From NCBI RefSeq assembly GCF_003315075.1, contig NZ_QNRJ01000003.1, positions 62,001-126,000 on the forward strand: a DNA stretch of 64,000 nucleotides, written 5' to 3'. The stretch's first letter is position 1, and each line of letters begins with the position of its first letter. The position numbers were made by a program, and so were the translations under genes. The DNA is from Rossellomorea aquimaris (GTDB taxonomy: Bacteria > Bacillota > Bacilli > Bacillales > Bacillaceae_B). Shown here one piece after another: positions 42,331 through 51,367 of this stretch. The notes beneath the pieces were generated by a model, which searched no databases, was not told where the DNA came from, and saw nothing but the letters and a program-made list of their open reading frames with translations.

Positions 42331-43293
42331 TCACCCAATCTGAGCTAGGGGCTGGTTTCTCAAATGCTCCCGTAATAAATCGGGTGCTGTGATAAACAAC
42401 AAACCATTTCCTTCCAATGTTTTTGGAAATCCGAGTGGAACGGTGCGTTTAATAAGTTGTGCATACAATTCGGTTTCTGAAAGCTTGCGGTCGAAAGCTG
42501 CTTGCTCGAATTCTTTGATGAGGGCTAATGCTCCGGAAACGTGTGGAGCCGACATGGAGGTACCGCTGAGTTTAGCGTATTTTTCACCGGGAATGGTAGA
42601 TAAAATTTGTTCACCCGGTGCCACTAAGTCGACTTCATTATTGGAATTCGTAAAGTAAGAAGATTTTCTTTGAAGGTCGATGGCTCCTACAGAAATCACT
42701 TCATTGTAACAAGCGGGAAAAGAAAATTCATCGGTGCTGCTGTTCGAGTCACCTTCGTTACCTGCTGCACAAACAACTGATATATTTGCATCCACCGCTT
42801 TTTGAATTGCTTCGTGCAGAGGCTTGTGGTCAGTGGGACCCCCCAATGACATGGAGATGATGTCCACCTTTTGTTCGATCGCATACAGAATGCCGTTCAC
42901 GATCCAATCGTATTTTCCACTCCCGCGGCTGCCCGCCAGTACTTTAATAACCAATAAATCGGCCAGTGGCGCAACCCCGATAACCCCATCACCATTTTCA
43001 CTTGCAGCAATCGTACCCGCGACATGGGTACCATGACCGCTATAATCAGTAACGTTATCTTCAGCACCGTTGTCATCGTCTGTGAAATTCCGGAAACCCT
43101 TCACTTTTCCTGCCAGATCGGGATGGTTCATATCGCATCCTGTATCCAGGACGGCGATGGTCGTCCCTTTTCCTTTGAATCCATTCTTCCACATACTAGG
43201 AGATTGAATTAAATCAACGCCTTTAGGAATTTCATTTGCATCAACAATCATTTCGTCCATGAAATATGGAATTAACCTAATTTCACCTTGCAT
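42331..43293 (-). CDS. ispA: Intracellular serine protease IspA (subtilisin family)
   Basis: A 320-aa S8 peptidase without signal peptide. The catalytic triad is Asp50 (AVLDTG), His87 (GHGTHVAGT) and Ser246 (GTSMSAPH), with oxyanion Asn179 (AAGNEG). The N-terminal propeptide begins GEIRLIPYFM; the LIPY motif is the inhibitory hallmark of intracellular subtilisins. Length and sequence match B. subtilis IspA. It degrades cytoplasmic proteins during stationary phase and sporulation. It diverges from the SOD gene across about 380 bp. Confidence 0.96.
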   Translation of the reverse strand: MQGEIRLIPYFMDEMIVDANEIPKGVDLIQSPSMWKNGFKGKGTTIAVLDTGCDMNHPDLAGKVKGFRNFTDDDNGAEDNVTDYSGHGTHVAGTIAASENGDGVIGVAPLADLLVIKVLAGSRGSGKYDWIVNGILYAIEQKVDIISMSLGGPTDHKPLHEAIQKAVDANISVVCAAGNEGDSNSSTDEFSFPACYNEVISVGAIDLQRKSSYFTNSNNEVDLVAPGEQILSTIPGEKYAKLSGTSMSAPHVSGALALIKEFEQAAFDRKLSETELYAQLIKRTVPLGFPKTLEGNGLLFITAPDLLREHLRNQPLAQIG

Positions 43294-43674
43294 ATCAATC
43301 CCTCCTAAAATGGTACTGCATTAAAAATCTGAAGTTTCTGAAAATATAACATTTTTTGGACAAAATGAAAAGGGATAATGGTAATAGGAAAATAAAACCA
43401 ATCATATTTTTCTTTCTTTAAGCATAGGGGAGGGGATTTAATAGTTTTGAAGGTAGTATTGAATGAAAGAAGCCGGTGAGAACCTTCGGACTTGCGGTCA
43501 ATGTGTCAATCTCATTAGCAGGAATTTAAACAAACGTTTGACTGATAGGATGAACAATTGAGTAGATAAGGTTTTCAGAGGTTAAACAAACGTTTGGTTA
43601 AAAAGTGAAGTTCTGGTTTTTTCATCATGTCACCAATACTTTCAACATAAAATGTCTTGAAGGAAGGTGAACCA
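43294..43674. other. ispA / SOD divergent intergenic region
   Basis: Two CAAACGTTTG palindromes are the only clear elements: 43527-43540 and TTAAACAAACGTTTGGTTAA at 43582-43601, the latter a 20-bp palindrome with one mismatched pair. They are 55 bp centre to centre, about five helical turns, and lie 75-150 bp before the SOD start. A third copy is at 15621. No -10/-35 pair could be fixed with confidence. Confidence 0.5.
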
Positions 43675-44196
43675 ATGATGAATTATTATCAATATGGGTA
43701 TCCTGGTTATTCATATTATCGAAACGCTCCTGACATGGCCTTCGCTCAAATACAGGGAGGTCCATTAGCCCCAGGATTGCAGGGCTATGTTTTTTTTCGC
43801 GAAGTGCAAAATGGGGTGGAAGTATATGCAGAGGTAACAGGTTTACCATCATATAAAGAAGGAAAAGGTGATCAAAATCCGATCGGGCCTCATGGATTTC
43901 ACTTACATGAAAAAGGAGTCTGTGAAATAGGCGACCCTAAGAAGCCTTTCTCTTCTGCCGGGGGACATTGGAATCCGACGGGTCAGCCTCATGGTAATCA
44001 TGCGGGTGATTTTCCAGTCCTGTTTTCAAACGACGGATACGCTAAAATGTCCTTTTTTACGAATAAATTCAAAGTGAAAGACGTGATAGGCAAAGGGGTC
44101 ATCATCCATCAAAGCCCGGATGACTACAGATCACAGCCCTCAGGAGATGCGGGGAAACGGCTCGCATGCGGAGTCGTTATGGGGTATGGAGTCTAA
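43675..44196 (+). CDS. Cu/Zn superoxide dismutase family protein with Tyr-rich N-terminus
   Basis: A 173-aa protein with the Cu/Zn-SOD fold. Expected copper ligands are His76 and His78 (GFHLHEKG), bridging His98 (GGHWNP) and His145 (VIIHQS); zinc ligands are His98, His106, His109-region and Asp112 (HGNHAGDFP). The C-terminal GDAGKRLACGVV supplies the disulphide Cys and active-site Arg. Unlike YojM of B. subtilis there is no lipoprotein signal; instead the first 16 residues are rich in Tyr, Gly and Pro (NYYQYGYPGYSYY), like spore-coat proteins. ATG 43675 or 43678 follows AAGGAAGGTG; the frame's earlier TTG overlaps that site. Confidence 0.85.
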   Translation: MMNYYQYGYPGYSYYRNAPDMAFAQIQGGPLAPGLQGYVFFREVQNGVEVYAEVTGLPSYKEGKGDQNPIGPHGFHLHEKGVCEIGDPKKPFSSAGGHWNPTGQPHGNHAGDFPVLFSNDGYAKMSFFTNKFKVKDVIGKGVIIHQSPDDYRSQPSGDAGKRLACGVVMGYGV

Positions 44197-44202
44197 TGAA
44201 AA

Positions 44203-44229
44203 AGGGTTGACCCTTGACAGGTCAACCCT
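44203..44229. terminator. Convergent terminator between SOD and NSS genes
   Basis: AGGGTTGACC (44203-44212) and GGTCAACCCT (44220-44229) with flanking AATGAAAA and TTTCATC adding to the stem. Confidence 0.8.
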
Positions 44230-44245
44230 CCTCTTTCATCATCTA

Positions 44246-45589
44246 TTAGAATAGGCCCAATACATCAAGCATGACAATAACGATTAGCAATGGAGCTACA
44301 AAGCGGATCAGGAAGAACCAGGTTTCGAATAATCCACGCTTCAATCCACTTCCTTGCTTCAACTCTTCGTAAAGTGCTGTTTTCTTCATTTTCATAGGTA
44401 CGAACAATGCAATAAGCAGTGATCCAATCGGAAGCAGCACATTACTGACAGCGAAATCAGCCAAGTCAAAAATGGTCTTATCGAATAGCGTGATATCCCC
44501 AAGTATCCCAAATGATAATGCCGATGGAATACCGAAAACAAAGATGGCAAGACCAATGATCCAAGACCATTTCTTGCGCTTTTCAGGTTCTCCTTTTGAA
44601 ATGACCGAAACGATGATTTCGAGCATGGAGAACGCGGATGTTAAAGCGGCGAACAAGAACAGGACAAGGAATGCAATAAAGAACAACATCCCAAAAGGAA
44701 GTTGACTGAACACGGTCGGTAAAACATTAAACAGTAGTACCGGGCCCGCCCCAGGTTCTAAATCAAAGGCAAAGACTGCCGGGAAAATGGCCAAACCTGC
44801 TAACAGTACGATGAAGATATTCATAGCCACAATGGATATGGCTGATCTGGGCAGGCTCTGCGTTTTCGGCAGGTAAGAACTATATGTCACCATCACCGAT
44901 ACACCCACACTTAGCGTGAAGAACGATTGTCCCATCGCTTCTAATATGGTTTGTGATGTCACCTTTGAAAAGTCAGGTTGCAACAGGAAGGTGATTCCAG
45001 CCATGGCATTATCAAGAGTGACCGCACGAACGACCAAAAGAATAAATAAAATAAATAATGCCGGCATCATGATTTTACTGGCCAGTTCTATCCCTTTTTG
45101 AACCCCTTTAGCAACCACGATGATGGTCATCAAGATGAAAAGGAACTGAACAAACACACTTGTTACAGGATTTGAGATCGTTGCACCAAATACTTCTGCG
45201 TATTGATCCGAGGATAGATTGTTCAATTGACCCGTAATGGCTTTAAACAAATAAACAACAATCCATCCGCCAATCACGCTGTAGAAGGAGAGTAAGATAA
45301 AGGAAGTAACCATTCCAAGGATCCCGACCCAATGCCAGCGTGTACCGGGGGCGATTTTCCGATACGAATCAACGGCGTTGCTCTCTGCAGTACGTCCGAT
45401 GGAGAATTCAGCCAGTAGTAATGGAAGTCCGAGCAATAAAGTAAATAGAATGAAGATCAGGAAGAAGGCTCCGCCTCCATTTTGACCGGCGATATAAGGG
45501 AACTTCCATATTGCCCCCAATCCAATCGCAGATCCTGCTGCCGCTAATATAAAGCCAATCTTTGATGACCATTGTTCACGTTGACTCAT
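44246..45589 (-). CDS. Neurotransmitter:sodium symporter family amino acid transporter
   Basis: A 447-aa LeuT-fold transporter with eleven or twelve TM helices. TM1 carries the Na/substrate motif [20 protein letters not shown] (residues about 15-34) and [11 protein letters not shown]6 has [22 protein letters not shown] proteins in bacteria import amino acids, often aromatic or branched, with Na+. ATG 45589 has AAAGGAG 7 nt upstream; the longer frame from 45646 lies in the leader. A T-box leader upstream with an apparent Phe specifier codon argues for phenylalanine or another aromatic amino acid as substrate. Confidence 0.92.
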   Translation of the reverse strand: MSQREQWSSKIGFILAAAGSAIGLGAIWKFPYIAGQNGGGAFFLIFILFTLLLGLPLLLAEFSIGRTAESNAVDSYRKIAPGTRWHWVGILGMVTSFILLSFYSVIGGWIVVYLFKAITGQLNNLSSDQYAEVFGATISNPVTSVFVQFLFILMTIIVVAKGVQKGIELASKIMMPALFILFILLVVRAVTLDNAMAGITFLLQPDFSKVTSQTILEAMGQSFFTLSVGVSVMVTYSSYLPKTQSLPRSAISIVAMNIFIVLLAGLAIFPAVFAFDLEPGAGPVLLFNVLPTVFSQLPFGMLFFIAFLVLFLFAALTSAFSMLEIIVSVISKGEPEKRKKWSWIIGLAIFVFGIPSALSFGILGDITLFDKTIFDLADFAVSNVLLPIGSLLIALFVPMKMKKTALYEELKQGSGLKRGLFETWFFLIRFVAPLLIVIVMLDVLGLF

Positions 45590-45644
45590 TCTCATTCTCC
45601 TTTCTGTTTTCTGTTTATTATTGAGTGCCGCTTTCAAATAACAC

Positions 45645-45893
45645 AAAAAAATCGCCCCTACATATCGTAGGGACGATTTGGATATCGCGGTACCACCCTA
45701 GTTATGAGAAATCGATTCTCATCACTCTTCACACATAACGGCCTTAACCGTCTTTTGATCTCGTCAAAAGAAGCTCCGGAATCGAAATTCACCAATCATC
45801 TTTGTACCGGTTCACACCGACCACCGGCTCTCTTTAACAGGGAAATGTTCGCTACTTGTTTCCATCAAAGCTTATTCAATATTAGGTTATACA
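45645..45893 (-). promoter_or_regulatory. T-box riboswitch controlling the NSS symporter gene
   Basis: On the minus strand the leader contains a stem I with AGAGAGCCGGTGGTCGGTG and the specifier region GGTGAATTTCGATTCCGGAG, the T-box proper AGGGTGGTACCGCG (45685-45698 region) and a terminator AAATCGTCCCTA.../...TAGGGGCGATTT with T-run (45645-45679). Counting from GTGAA(C/T) as in other leaders, the specifier is TTC (45784-45786), a Phe codon. Uncharged tRNA(Phe) would permit read-through into the symporter gene. Confidence 0.9.
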
Positions 45894-45894
45894 A

Positions 45895-45924
45895 TTTTTA
45901 TCATGAAACAAAACAACTTGTCAA
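45895..45924 (-). promoter_or_regulatory. Promoter of the T-box leader
   Basis: TTGACA (45919-45924) and TAAAAA (45895-45900) on the minus strand, 18-bp spacer. Between here and the next gene at 46101 nothing else is recognised. Confidence 0.5.
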
Positions 45925-46100
45925 TATATTTTGAAAAAAGTAGTGAGAATTGTCTGGAATTGTTGGTGGTATTTGGTGTGGTCAGGATGTTGGTTGTATC
46001 TGGAATAACAAGATCAAACTCCTTGAAAACCGCATCTCCATTGAGTTCCCCTTTCTTCTCAAGTAAAATAAAGAAAAAACGAAATGAAAAGGTGTTTTAA

Positions 46101-47219
46101 ATGAAATCATATATTGTGGTCGGAGCTGGGATTCTTGGGGCATCTACGGCGTATCACCTTGCTAAGGCCGGAGCGCACGTAACAGTAGTAGACCGTCAGG
46201 ACCCTGGACAAGCAACCGATGCTGCAGCGGGGATTGTCTGTCCGTGGCTGTCCCAGCGCCGGAATAAAGTGTGGTATCGACTGGCCAAAGGTGGTGCGAA
46301 GTATTATCCGAGCATCATTCAGCAGCTGGAAGCAGACGGGGAAACAGAAACAGGATATATGCGTGTAGGGGCGATCAGCCTTCATACCGATGAAAATAAG
46401 CTTCGGAAAATGGTGGAGCGAGCGGAAAAACGCCGGGAGGATGCACCTGAAATCGGTGAACTCACGATTCTTACGGCTGAGGAAACACGTCGGCATTTCC
46501 CGCTTTTATCTGAAGAATATCAAGCTGTTCATGTAAGTGGGGCGGCACGAGTTGATGGAAGAGCGATGCGGCAGGCGCTTATCAATGGAGCCAAGAAGTA
46601 CGGGGCGATATTCCGCAAAGGGGATGCCGGGCTTCTAAAAGAACATAACAGGATCACGGGTGTCACAATAGACGAAGAAAAGCTTGCAGCAGATGAAGTG
46701 ATTGTCACAGCAGGTGTTTGGGCGAAGGAACTATTTGAGCCACTGGGAATAACCTTTATGGTATCTTCCCAAAAAGCGCAAATTCTTCATTTAGAGGTAA
46801 TGGGGGAAGAAACGAGTGGGTGGCCTGTCGTCATGCCGCCGAATGACCAATACCTTCTTGCTTTTCCTGAGGGAAGAGTCGTAGCAGGAGCCACACATGA
46901 AAATGATAGGGGGTCCGACCGTCGTGTGACAGCAGGTGGTTTATATGAAGTACTTCACAAAGCGATTGAAGTGGCACCCGGCATCCAGGACAGTACAGTG
47001 ATGGAAACGAGGGTGGGGTTTCGCCCGTTCACTCCCGGTTTTCTCCCCGTTTTCGGAGCGATGCCGGGACTTCCCGGGGTGCTGGTAGCGAATGGACTTG
47101 GAGCATCCGGACTGACGGTCGGCCCGTATCTTGGTTCGGAGCTTGCGAAGCTTGCACTCGGTGAACCTACTGAACTGGATCCAGCCGACTATGATGTAGC
47201 AGGGGCCATCCGAGTATAG
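46101..47219 (+). CDS. FAD-dependent oxidoreductase, DAO family (YurR-like)
   Basis: A 372-aa flavoprotein. The Rossmann FAD motif VVGAGILGASTAYHLAKAG is at residues 6-24, followed by VVDRQDPGQATDAAAGI; the C-terminal FAD contact is GFRPFTPGFLPVFG and LGASGLTVGP. It is of the D-amino acid dehydrogenase/glycine oxidase type and has the length of B. subtilis YurR. Substrate not known; an amine or amino acid is likely. AAAAGGTG precedes ATG 46101. Confidence 0.88.
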   Translation: MKSYIVVGAGILGASTAYHLAKAGAHVTVVDRQDPGQATDAAAGIVCPWLSQRRNKVWYRLAKGGAKYYPSIIQQLEADGETETGYMRVGAISLHTDENKLRKMVERAEKRREDAPEIGELTILTAEETRRHFPLLSEEYQAVHVSGAARVDGRAMRQALINGAKKYGAIFRKGDAGLLKEHNRITGVTIDEEKLAADEVIVTAGVWAKELFEPLGITFMVSSQKAQILHLEVMGEETSGWPVVMPPNDQYLLAFPEGRVVAGATHENDRGSDRRVTAGGLYEVLHKAIEVAPGIQDSTVMETRVGFRPFTPGFLPVFGAMPGLPGVLVANGLGASGLTVGPYLGSELAKLALGEPTELDPADYDVAGAIRV

Positions 47220-47320
47220 GAAGAAAAAAACACCAGCTCATTTCCCTCTATCTTCTAAGCGTAATGACCCTTATAATAAAGGGAGCGAATTTTAGTATAT
47301 AAAGAAAAGGTGTTTACAAT

Positions 47321-48877
47321 ATGAGTTTATTATCAGTTCAAAATTTGACTCACGGTTTCGGTGACCGTGCGATTTTTAATGACGTTTCTTTCCGTTTGTT
47401 AAAGGGTGAGCATATCGGCTTGATTGGTGCTAACGGAGAAGGAAAGTCTACCTTTATGAACATCATTACAGGAAAACTTGAGCCTGATGAAGGAAAAGTG
47501 GAGTGGGCGAAGCGAATTCGTATCGGTTACTTAGATCAGCATGCGAAGCTTATGCAGGGCATGACGATTCGGGATGTGCTGAAGACAGCCTTTCAATACC
47601 TGTTTGACATGGAAACAGAAATGAATGAGTTATTTGCCAAAATGGGTGAGGCAACTCCAGAAGAGCTGGAAGGATTGCTGGAGGAAACCGGGACTCTTCA
47701 AGACGCCCTTACGAATAATGATTTTTATATCATTGACGCAAAGGTAGAAGAAATCGGGCGAGGTCTGGGATTAGATGATATTGGTTTGGATAAGGATGTT
47801 CACGATTTAAGTGGAGGACAAAGAACGAAAGTCTTACTGGCTAAACTCCTGCTTGAAAAACCGGAAATTCTACTACTCGATGAGCCGACCAACTACCTTG
47901 ATGAACAGCATATCAATTGGTTGAGACGCTACCTGCAGGAATATGAAAATGCGTTTATCCTGATCTCTCATGATATTCCATTCTTAAATAGTGTGATTAA
48001 CCTTATTTATCATATGGAAAATCAAGAGCTGAATCGTTATGCTGGAGATTACCATGAATTCAAACGCGTCCATGAAATGAAGAAGCAGCAACTTGAGTCA
48101 GCTTTCAAGAGACAGCAGCAGGAAATTTCAGAGCTGAAGGATTTCGTAGCCCGTAACAAAGCGCGAGTATCCACTCGAAACATGGCGATGTCCCGTCAGA
48201 AGAAGCTGGATAAGATGGACATGATTGAACTGGCTGCTGAAAAGCCAAAGCCAGAGTTTCATTTCAAACAAGCAAGAACCGCCGGCAGGGTCATTTTTGA
48301 AACGAAGGATCTTGTGATCGGTTATAATGAACCATTGTCCAAACCACTCAATCTCAAGATGGAACGCGGTCAGAAGATTGCTCTATCCGGAGCCAACGGT
48401 ATCGGGAAGACGACGCTACTAAGAAGTATATTGGGAGAAATCAAACCCATTTCAGGTTCAGTGGAGCTGGGAGACTATCTTCATATCGGTTATTTTGAAC
48501 AGGAAATCAAGACAAGGAATAATAACACGTGTATTGAAGAGGTATGGAATGAGTTCCCGTCCTTCAATCAAGCGGAAGTGCGAGCTGCCCTGGCGAAATG
48601 CGGCCTGACGACAAAGCATATCGAAAGCAAGGTAGAAGTGCTGAGCGGTGGAGAAAAAGCGAAGGTCCGCCTATGTAAATTGATGAACAAAGAATCGAAC
48701 GTCCTTGTATTCGACGAACCGACCAACCACTTGGACGTTGAGGCTAAAGAAGAATTGAAAAGGGCCCTTAAAGAATACAAAGGCACTGTTCTCTTAATCA
48801 GTCATGAACCTGAATTCTATCAGGATGTGGCGACGGAAGTATGGAACTGTGAAAACTGGACAACAAAATTATTCTAA
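47321..48877 (+). CDS. yfmM: ABC-F family ATPase (YfmM)
   Basis: A 518-aa soluble protein with two ABC domains and no TM segment, hence an ABC-F ribosome-associated factor. Domain 1: GANGEGKSTF, LSGGQRTKVLLAKLL, LLLDEPTNYLD. The inter-domain linker SAFKRQQQEISELKDFV, rich in charge, is the P-site tRNA interaction motif region. Domain 2: GANGIGKTTLL, LSGGEKAKVRLCKL, LVFDEPTNHLD. Both Walker B Glu residues are present. Length and text match B. subtilis YfmM. Such proteins resolve stalled ribosomes or give antibiotic tolerance. Monocistronic with a strong terminator. Confidence 0.94.
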   Translation: MSLLSVQNLTHGFGDRAIFNDVSFRLLKGEHIGLIGANGEGKSTFMNIITGKLEPDEGKVEWAKRIRIGYLDQHAKLMQGMTIRDVLKTAFQYLFDMETEMNELFAKMGEATPEELEGLLEETGTLQDALTNNDFYIIDAKVEEIGRGLGLDDIGLDKDVHDLSGGQRTKVLLAKLLLEKPEILLLDEPTNYLDEQHINWLRRYLQEYENAFILISHDIPFLNSVINLIYHMENQELNRYAGDYHEFKRVHEMKKQQLESAFKRQQQEISELKDFVARNKARVSTRNMAMSRQKKLDKMDMIELAAEKPKPEFHFKQARTAGRVIFETKDLVIGYNEPLSKPLNLKMERGQKIALSGANGIGKTTLLRSILGEIKPISGSVELGDYLHIGYFEQEIKTRNNNTCIEEVWNEFPSFNQAEVRAALAKCGLTTKHIESKVEVLSGGEKAKVRLCKLMNKESNVLVFDEPTNHLDVEAKEELKRALKEYKGTVLLISHEPEFYQDVATEVWNCENWTTKLF

Positions 48878-48882
48878 TGGTA

Positions 48883-48927
48883 AAAGCCGATTCCCACGCA
48901 AAGGCAAGGTGGGAACCGGCTTTTTTT
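48883..48927 (+). terminator. Terminator after yfmM
   Basis: AAAGCCGATTCCCAC (48883-48897) pairs with GTGGGAACCGGCTTT (48909-48923; one mismatch), then T4. Confidence 0.88.
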
Positions 48928-48932
48928 GTACA

Positions 48933-49625
48933 TTAATCTACTAAAACAGACTCAAGTGATGAATACCCATTATCATCCAGTCTCAAATCATCAAAACTAT
49001 GCTTCATATGAAGATCGATCAGTTCCAACAATGTTTGCTGATCTTTGTCTTCGATCGCCTTCACCATTTCTTCATGTTCGCGGAAACGGACGTTCTCACC
49101 TGGTTCCACATGATAAAACACATCAAATAAAAACAGATAGACGTTAGACTGAGTAAGCATTTCATCCATATATCGTAACAGGAATTTATTCCCGCTGACT
49201 TCTGCGAGGAATAAATGAAACTGTTTATTGAGCTCGACGTATTTTAACAAATCCTTTTGTTTATAGGTTTCCTGTTCGTTCTCAAGAAACTCATAAAGCT
49301 TTGACATATGCGATTTTTTCACCTTTGGGAGGCCGTATTTTACAGAAAGGAATTCTAGTTCTTTCCTTAATTCGAAGAAAGATATAATCTCTTCTTTTGT
49401 GGGATGGACGACAAATGCGCCTCGATTCGGAATGATCTGAACCAGTCCTTCGGCTTCCAGTCGTTTCAACGCATGTCGGATGGGGGTTCTGCTCACATCC
49501 ATCTTCAGAGAGATGATTTGTTCCACAAGCTGGGTTCCCGGAGCGATCTTTCTGGCAAGTAAGGCATCTTTCAGTTGCCCATACACTCTAAACTCTGCGG
49601 TTTGTCTTTTCTTCACTTTCATCAT
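48933..49625 (-). CDS. GntR family regulator, FadR/FCD subfamily
   Basis: A 230-aa transcription factor. N-terminal winged helix: YGQLKDALLARKIAPGTQLVEQII, VSRTPIRHALKRLEAEGLV and PNRGAFVV. The C-terminal all-helical FCD domain (about 85-220) has metal-site candidates in ELNKQFHLFLAEVSGN and REHEEMVKAIEDKD plus IDLHMKHSFDD. Ligands in the family are small organic acids. It is transcribed away from paaK, with 344 bp between, so it may regulate the paa operon or itself; there is no proof. Start ATG 49625 lacks a good ribosome binding site. Confidence 0.87.
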   Translation of the reverse strand: MMKVKKRQTAEFRVYGQLKDALLARKIAPGTQLVEQIISLKMDVSRTPIRHALKRLEAEGLVQIIPNRGAFVVHPTKEEIISFFELRKELEFLSVKYGLPKVKKSHMSKLYEFLENEQETYKQKDLLKYVELNKQFHLFLAEVSGNKFLLRYMDEMLTQSNVYLFLFDVFYHVEPGENVRFREHEEMVKAIEDKDQQTLLELIDLHMKHSFDDLRLDDNGYSSLESVLVD

Positions 49626-49851
49626 CCATTCAGGTCTATTATTTCATAATGTCTATCATATACGAAAAAGAGGCTGATCCAAAATCAGGTGCCTCCAAAT
49701 TCCTAAAATGACACCTGACCATTCTCAATATAACGGCGAAACGGATTCTCACGCCACTCTATGCCCGCATACAAAAAAGATACCTTTCCACAAGCTTGCT
49801 TCTTGCCTGGCTGTCACCTAATTTACTTTGATGAAATTTTCTGAAAATATA

Positions 49852-49930
49852 TTGACAATTTCCAACAGAAACGTTATCTTTTGAGTAGATAAATATAACA
49901 CATAATTACATAAACGAATTAATAACGTTA
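49852..49930 (+). promoter_or_regulatory. paa operon promoter with AAACGTT elements
   Basis: TTGACA (49852-49857), 17 bp, TATCTT (49875-49880). AAACGTT overlaps the spacer (49869-49875), AAACGAA lies at 49912 and the palindrome ATAACGTTAT at 49922-49931. Related AAACGT repeats precede the PaaX-family gene, so these are candidate PaaX sites. The remainder of 49626-49969 holds no gene. Confidence 0.6.
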
Positions 49931-49969
49931 TATAAATATATTTTTATATAGTGACAGGAGGCCGATACG

Positions 49970-51295
49970 TTGATTTTGCATGAGATTGAAACTGCCAGTC
50001 GATCGCAAATGGAACGCCTTCAACTAGAGAGATTACAACATATTGCTGCTTATGTGTATGAACGAGTCCCTTTTTACCGTGAACAATTTGACCAGAGAGG
50101 TCTGAAGCCACAGGATATAAAGTCTTTGTCAAACCTTAAAATGTTACCGCTTACAAAAAAGAAAGATTTACGGGAGAATTACCCTTTTGGCCTGTTCGCG
50201 GTCAAGCGTGAAGAAATGGTAAGGGTCCATGCATCTTCCGGAACAAGTGGAAAGCCAACGGTTGTAGGGTATACCCGGAACGATATCAACATATGGGAAG
50301 AAATTGTGGCCCGGGCCATTGCCATGTCAGGTGGAAAGCCCGGGGACGTCCTCCATAATGCATATGGATACGGACTATTCACAGGTGGTTTGGGCCTTCA
50401 TTATGGGAGTGAGAAGCTGGGGATGATCACGGTGCCGGTATCCGGCGGAAACATGTCCAGACAAATCACTTTATTGGAAGACTTTCAGCCCACGGTCATA
50501 TGCGGCACCCCATCTTACGTTCTCAATTTGGCAGAATCAATGGAGGCACAGGGGAAGGATCCGGCTTCACTATCCTTACGATATGGAATATTCGGGGCTG
50601 AGCCCTGGTCGAATACGCTGAGAGAAACATTGGAAAGAAAGCTCAATATTAAAGCGTGTGACATATATGGCTTAAGTGAAGTCATCGGACCGGGAGTTGC
50701 CATGGAATGCCACGAAGCTCAGGATGGCCTACATATCGCAGAGGATCACTTCCTGGTGGAGGTCATAAACCCTGATACGTTAGAGCCTTTACAAGAGGGT
50801 GAAGTCGGTGAGCTGGTGTTTACAAGTTTAACGAAGGAAGCCTTTCCGATCATCCGTTATAGAACCGGAGATATCGCTTCGATTCAGCACGGAACATGCT
50901 CATGTGGACGAACGACGGTGAAGATGTCCCGTGTTAAGGGAAGGGTGGATGACATGCTCATCATCAGGGGAGTGAACGTGTTTCCATCAGAAATGGAACA
51001 CTTCCTGCTTCAGATAAGGGAGCTTGCACCACATTATCAGGTTCACTTAAAGAAAAAAGGGGCACTTGATAGGGTGGAGCTGCAGGTTGAGGTCACGGAT
51101 GAATGCTACCAAGAAATGTCTCAAGACCTAAAGCATGAAGGAATCAATCACTTGGAAGCAAAAGTGAAAAGCCTCATGAAAGATCGTTGCTATGTTTCCA
51201 TGGATGTGAAAATCAGGGGACCGAAAGAAATCCCCCGTTCAGAAGGGAAAGCCATCCGGATTGTGGATCTTAGAGGAGAAGCCATGTTTCAATAA
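49970..51295 (+). CDS. paaK: Phenylacetate-CoA ligase
   Basis: A 441-aa adenylate-forming enzyme that makes phenylacetyl-CoA from phenylacetate, ATP and CoA. The phosphate loop is HASSGTSGKPTVVGYT (about 84-99); other signatures are NAYGYGLFTGGLGLHYG, DIYGLSEVIGPGVAMEC and YRTGDIASI, with the C-terminal KGRVDDMLIIRGVNVFPSEME hinge. It starts at TTG 49970, 8 nt after AGGAGG. It is the first gene of an eleven-gene operon running to 59614 and commits phenylacetate to the CoA route. Confidence 0.95.
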   Translation: MILHEIETASRSQMERLQLERLQHIAAYVYERVPFYREQFDQRGLKPQDIKSLSNLKMLPLTKKKDLRENYPFGLFAVKREEMVRVHASSGTSGKPTVVGYTRNDINIWEEIVARAIAMSGGKPGDVLHNAYGYGLFTGGLGLHYGSEKLGMITVPVSGGNMSRQITLLEDFQPTVICGTPSYVLNLAESMEAQGKDPASLSLRYGIFGAEPWSNTLRETLERKLNIKACDIYGLSEVIGPGVAMECHEAQDGLHIAEDHFLVEVINPDTLEPLQEGEVGELVFTSLTKEAFPIIRYRTGDIASIQHGTCSCGRTTVKMSRVKGRVDDMLIIRGVNVFPSEMEHFLLQIRELAPHYQVHLKKKGALDRVELQVEVTDECYQEMSQDLKHEGINHLEAKVKSLMKDRCYVSMDVKIRGPKEIPRSEGKAIRIVDLRGEAMFQ

Positions 51296-51313
51296 TTTTT
51301 TTTGAGAAAAAAG

Positions 51314-51354
51314 TTATCACACAATATAGTTCCCGCGTAGTAACTGTGTGATAA
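51314..51354 (+). repeat. Inverted repeat between paaK and paaA
   Basis: TTATCACACA (51314-51323) pairs with TGTGTGATAA (51345-51354), extended by AGTT/AACT after a 4-nt bulge. It ends directly before the paaA ribosome binding site and could be an mRNA processing or attenuation site, or an operator. Confidence 0.55.
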
Positions 51355-51367
51355 AGGAGGAGCTACA

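Noticed and set aside
45903-46100. 65-codon open frame before the FAD oxidoreductase gene
   Set aside because: No good ribosome binding site, low complexity at its end and it overlaps the promoter of the T-box leader.
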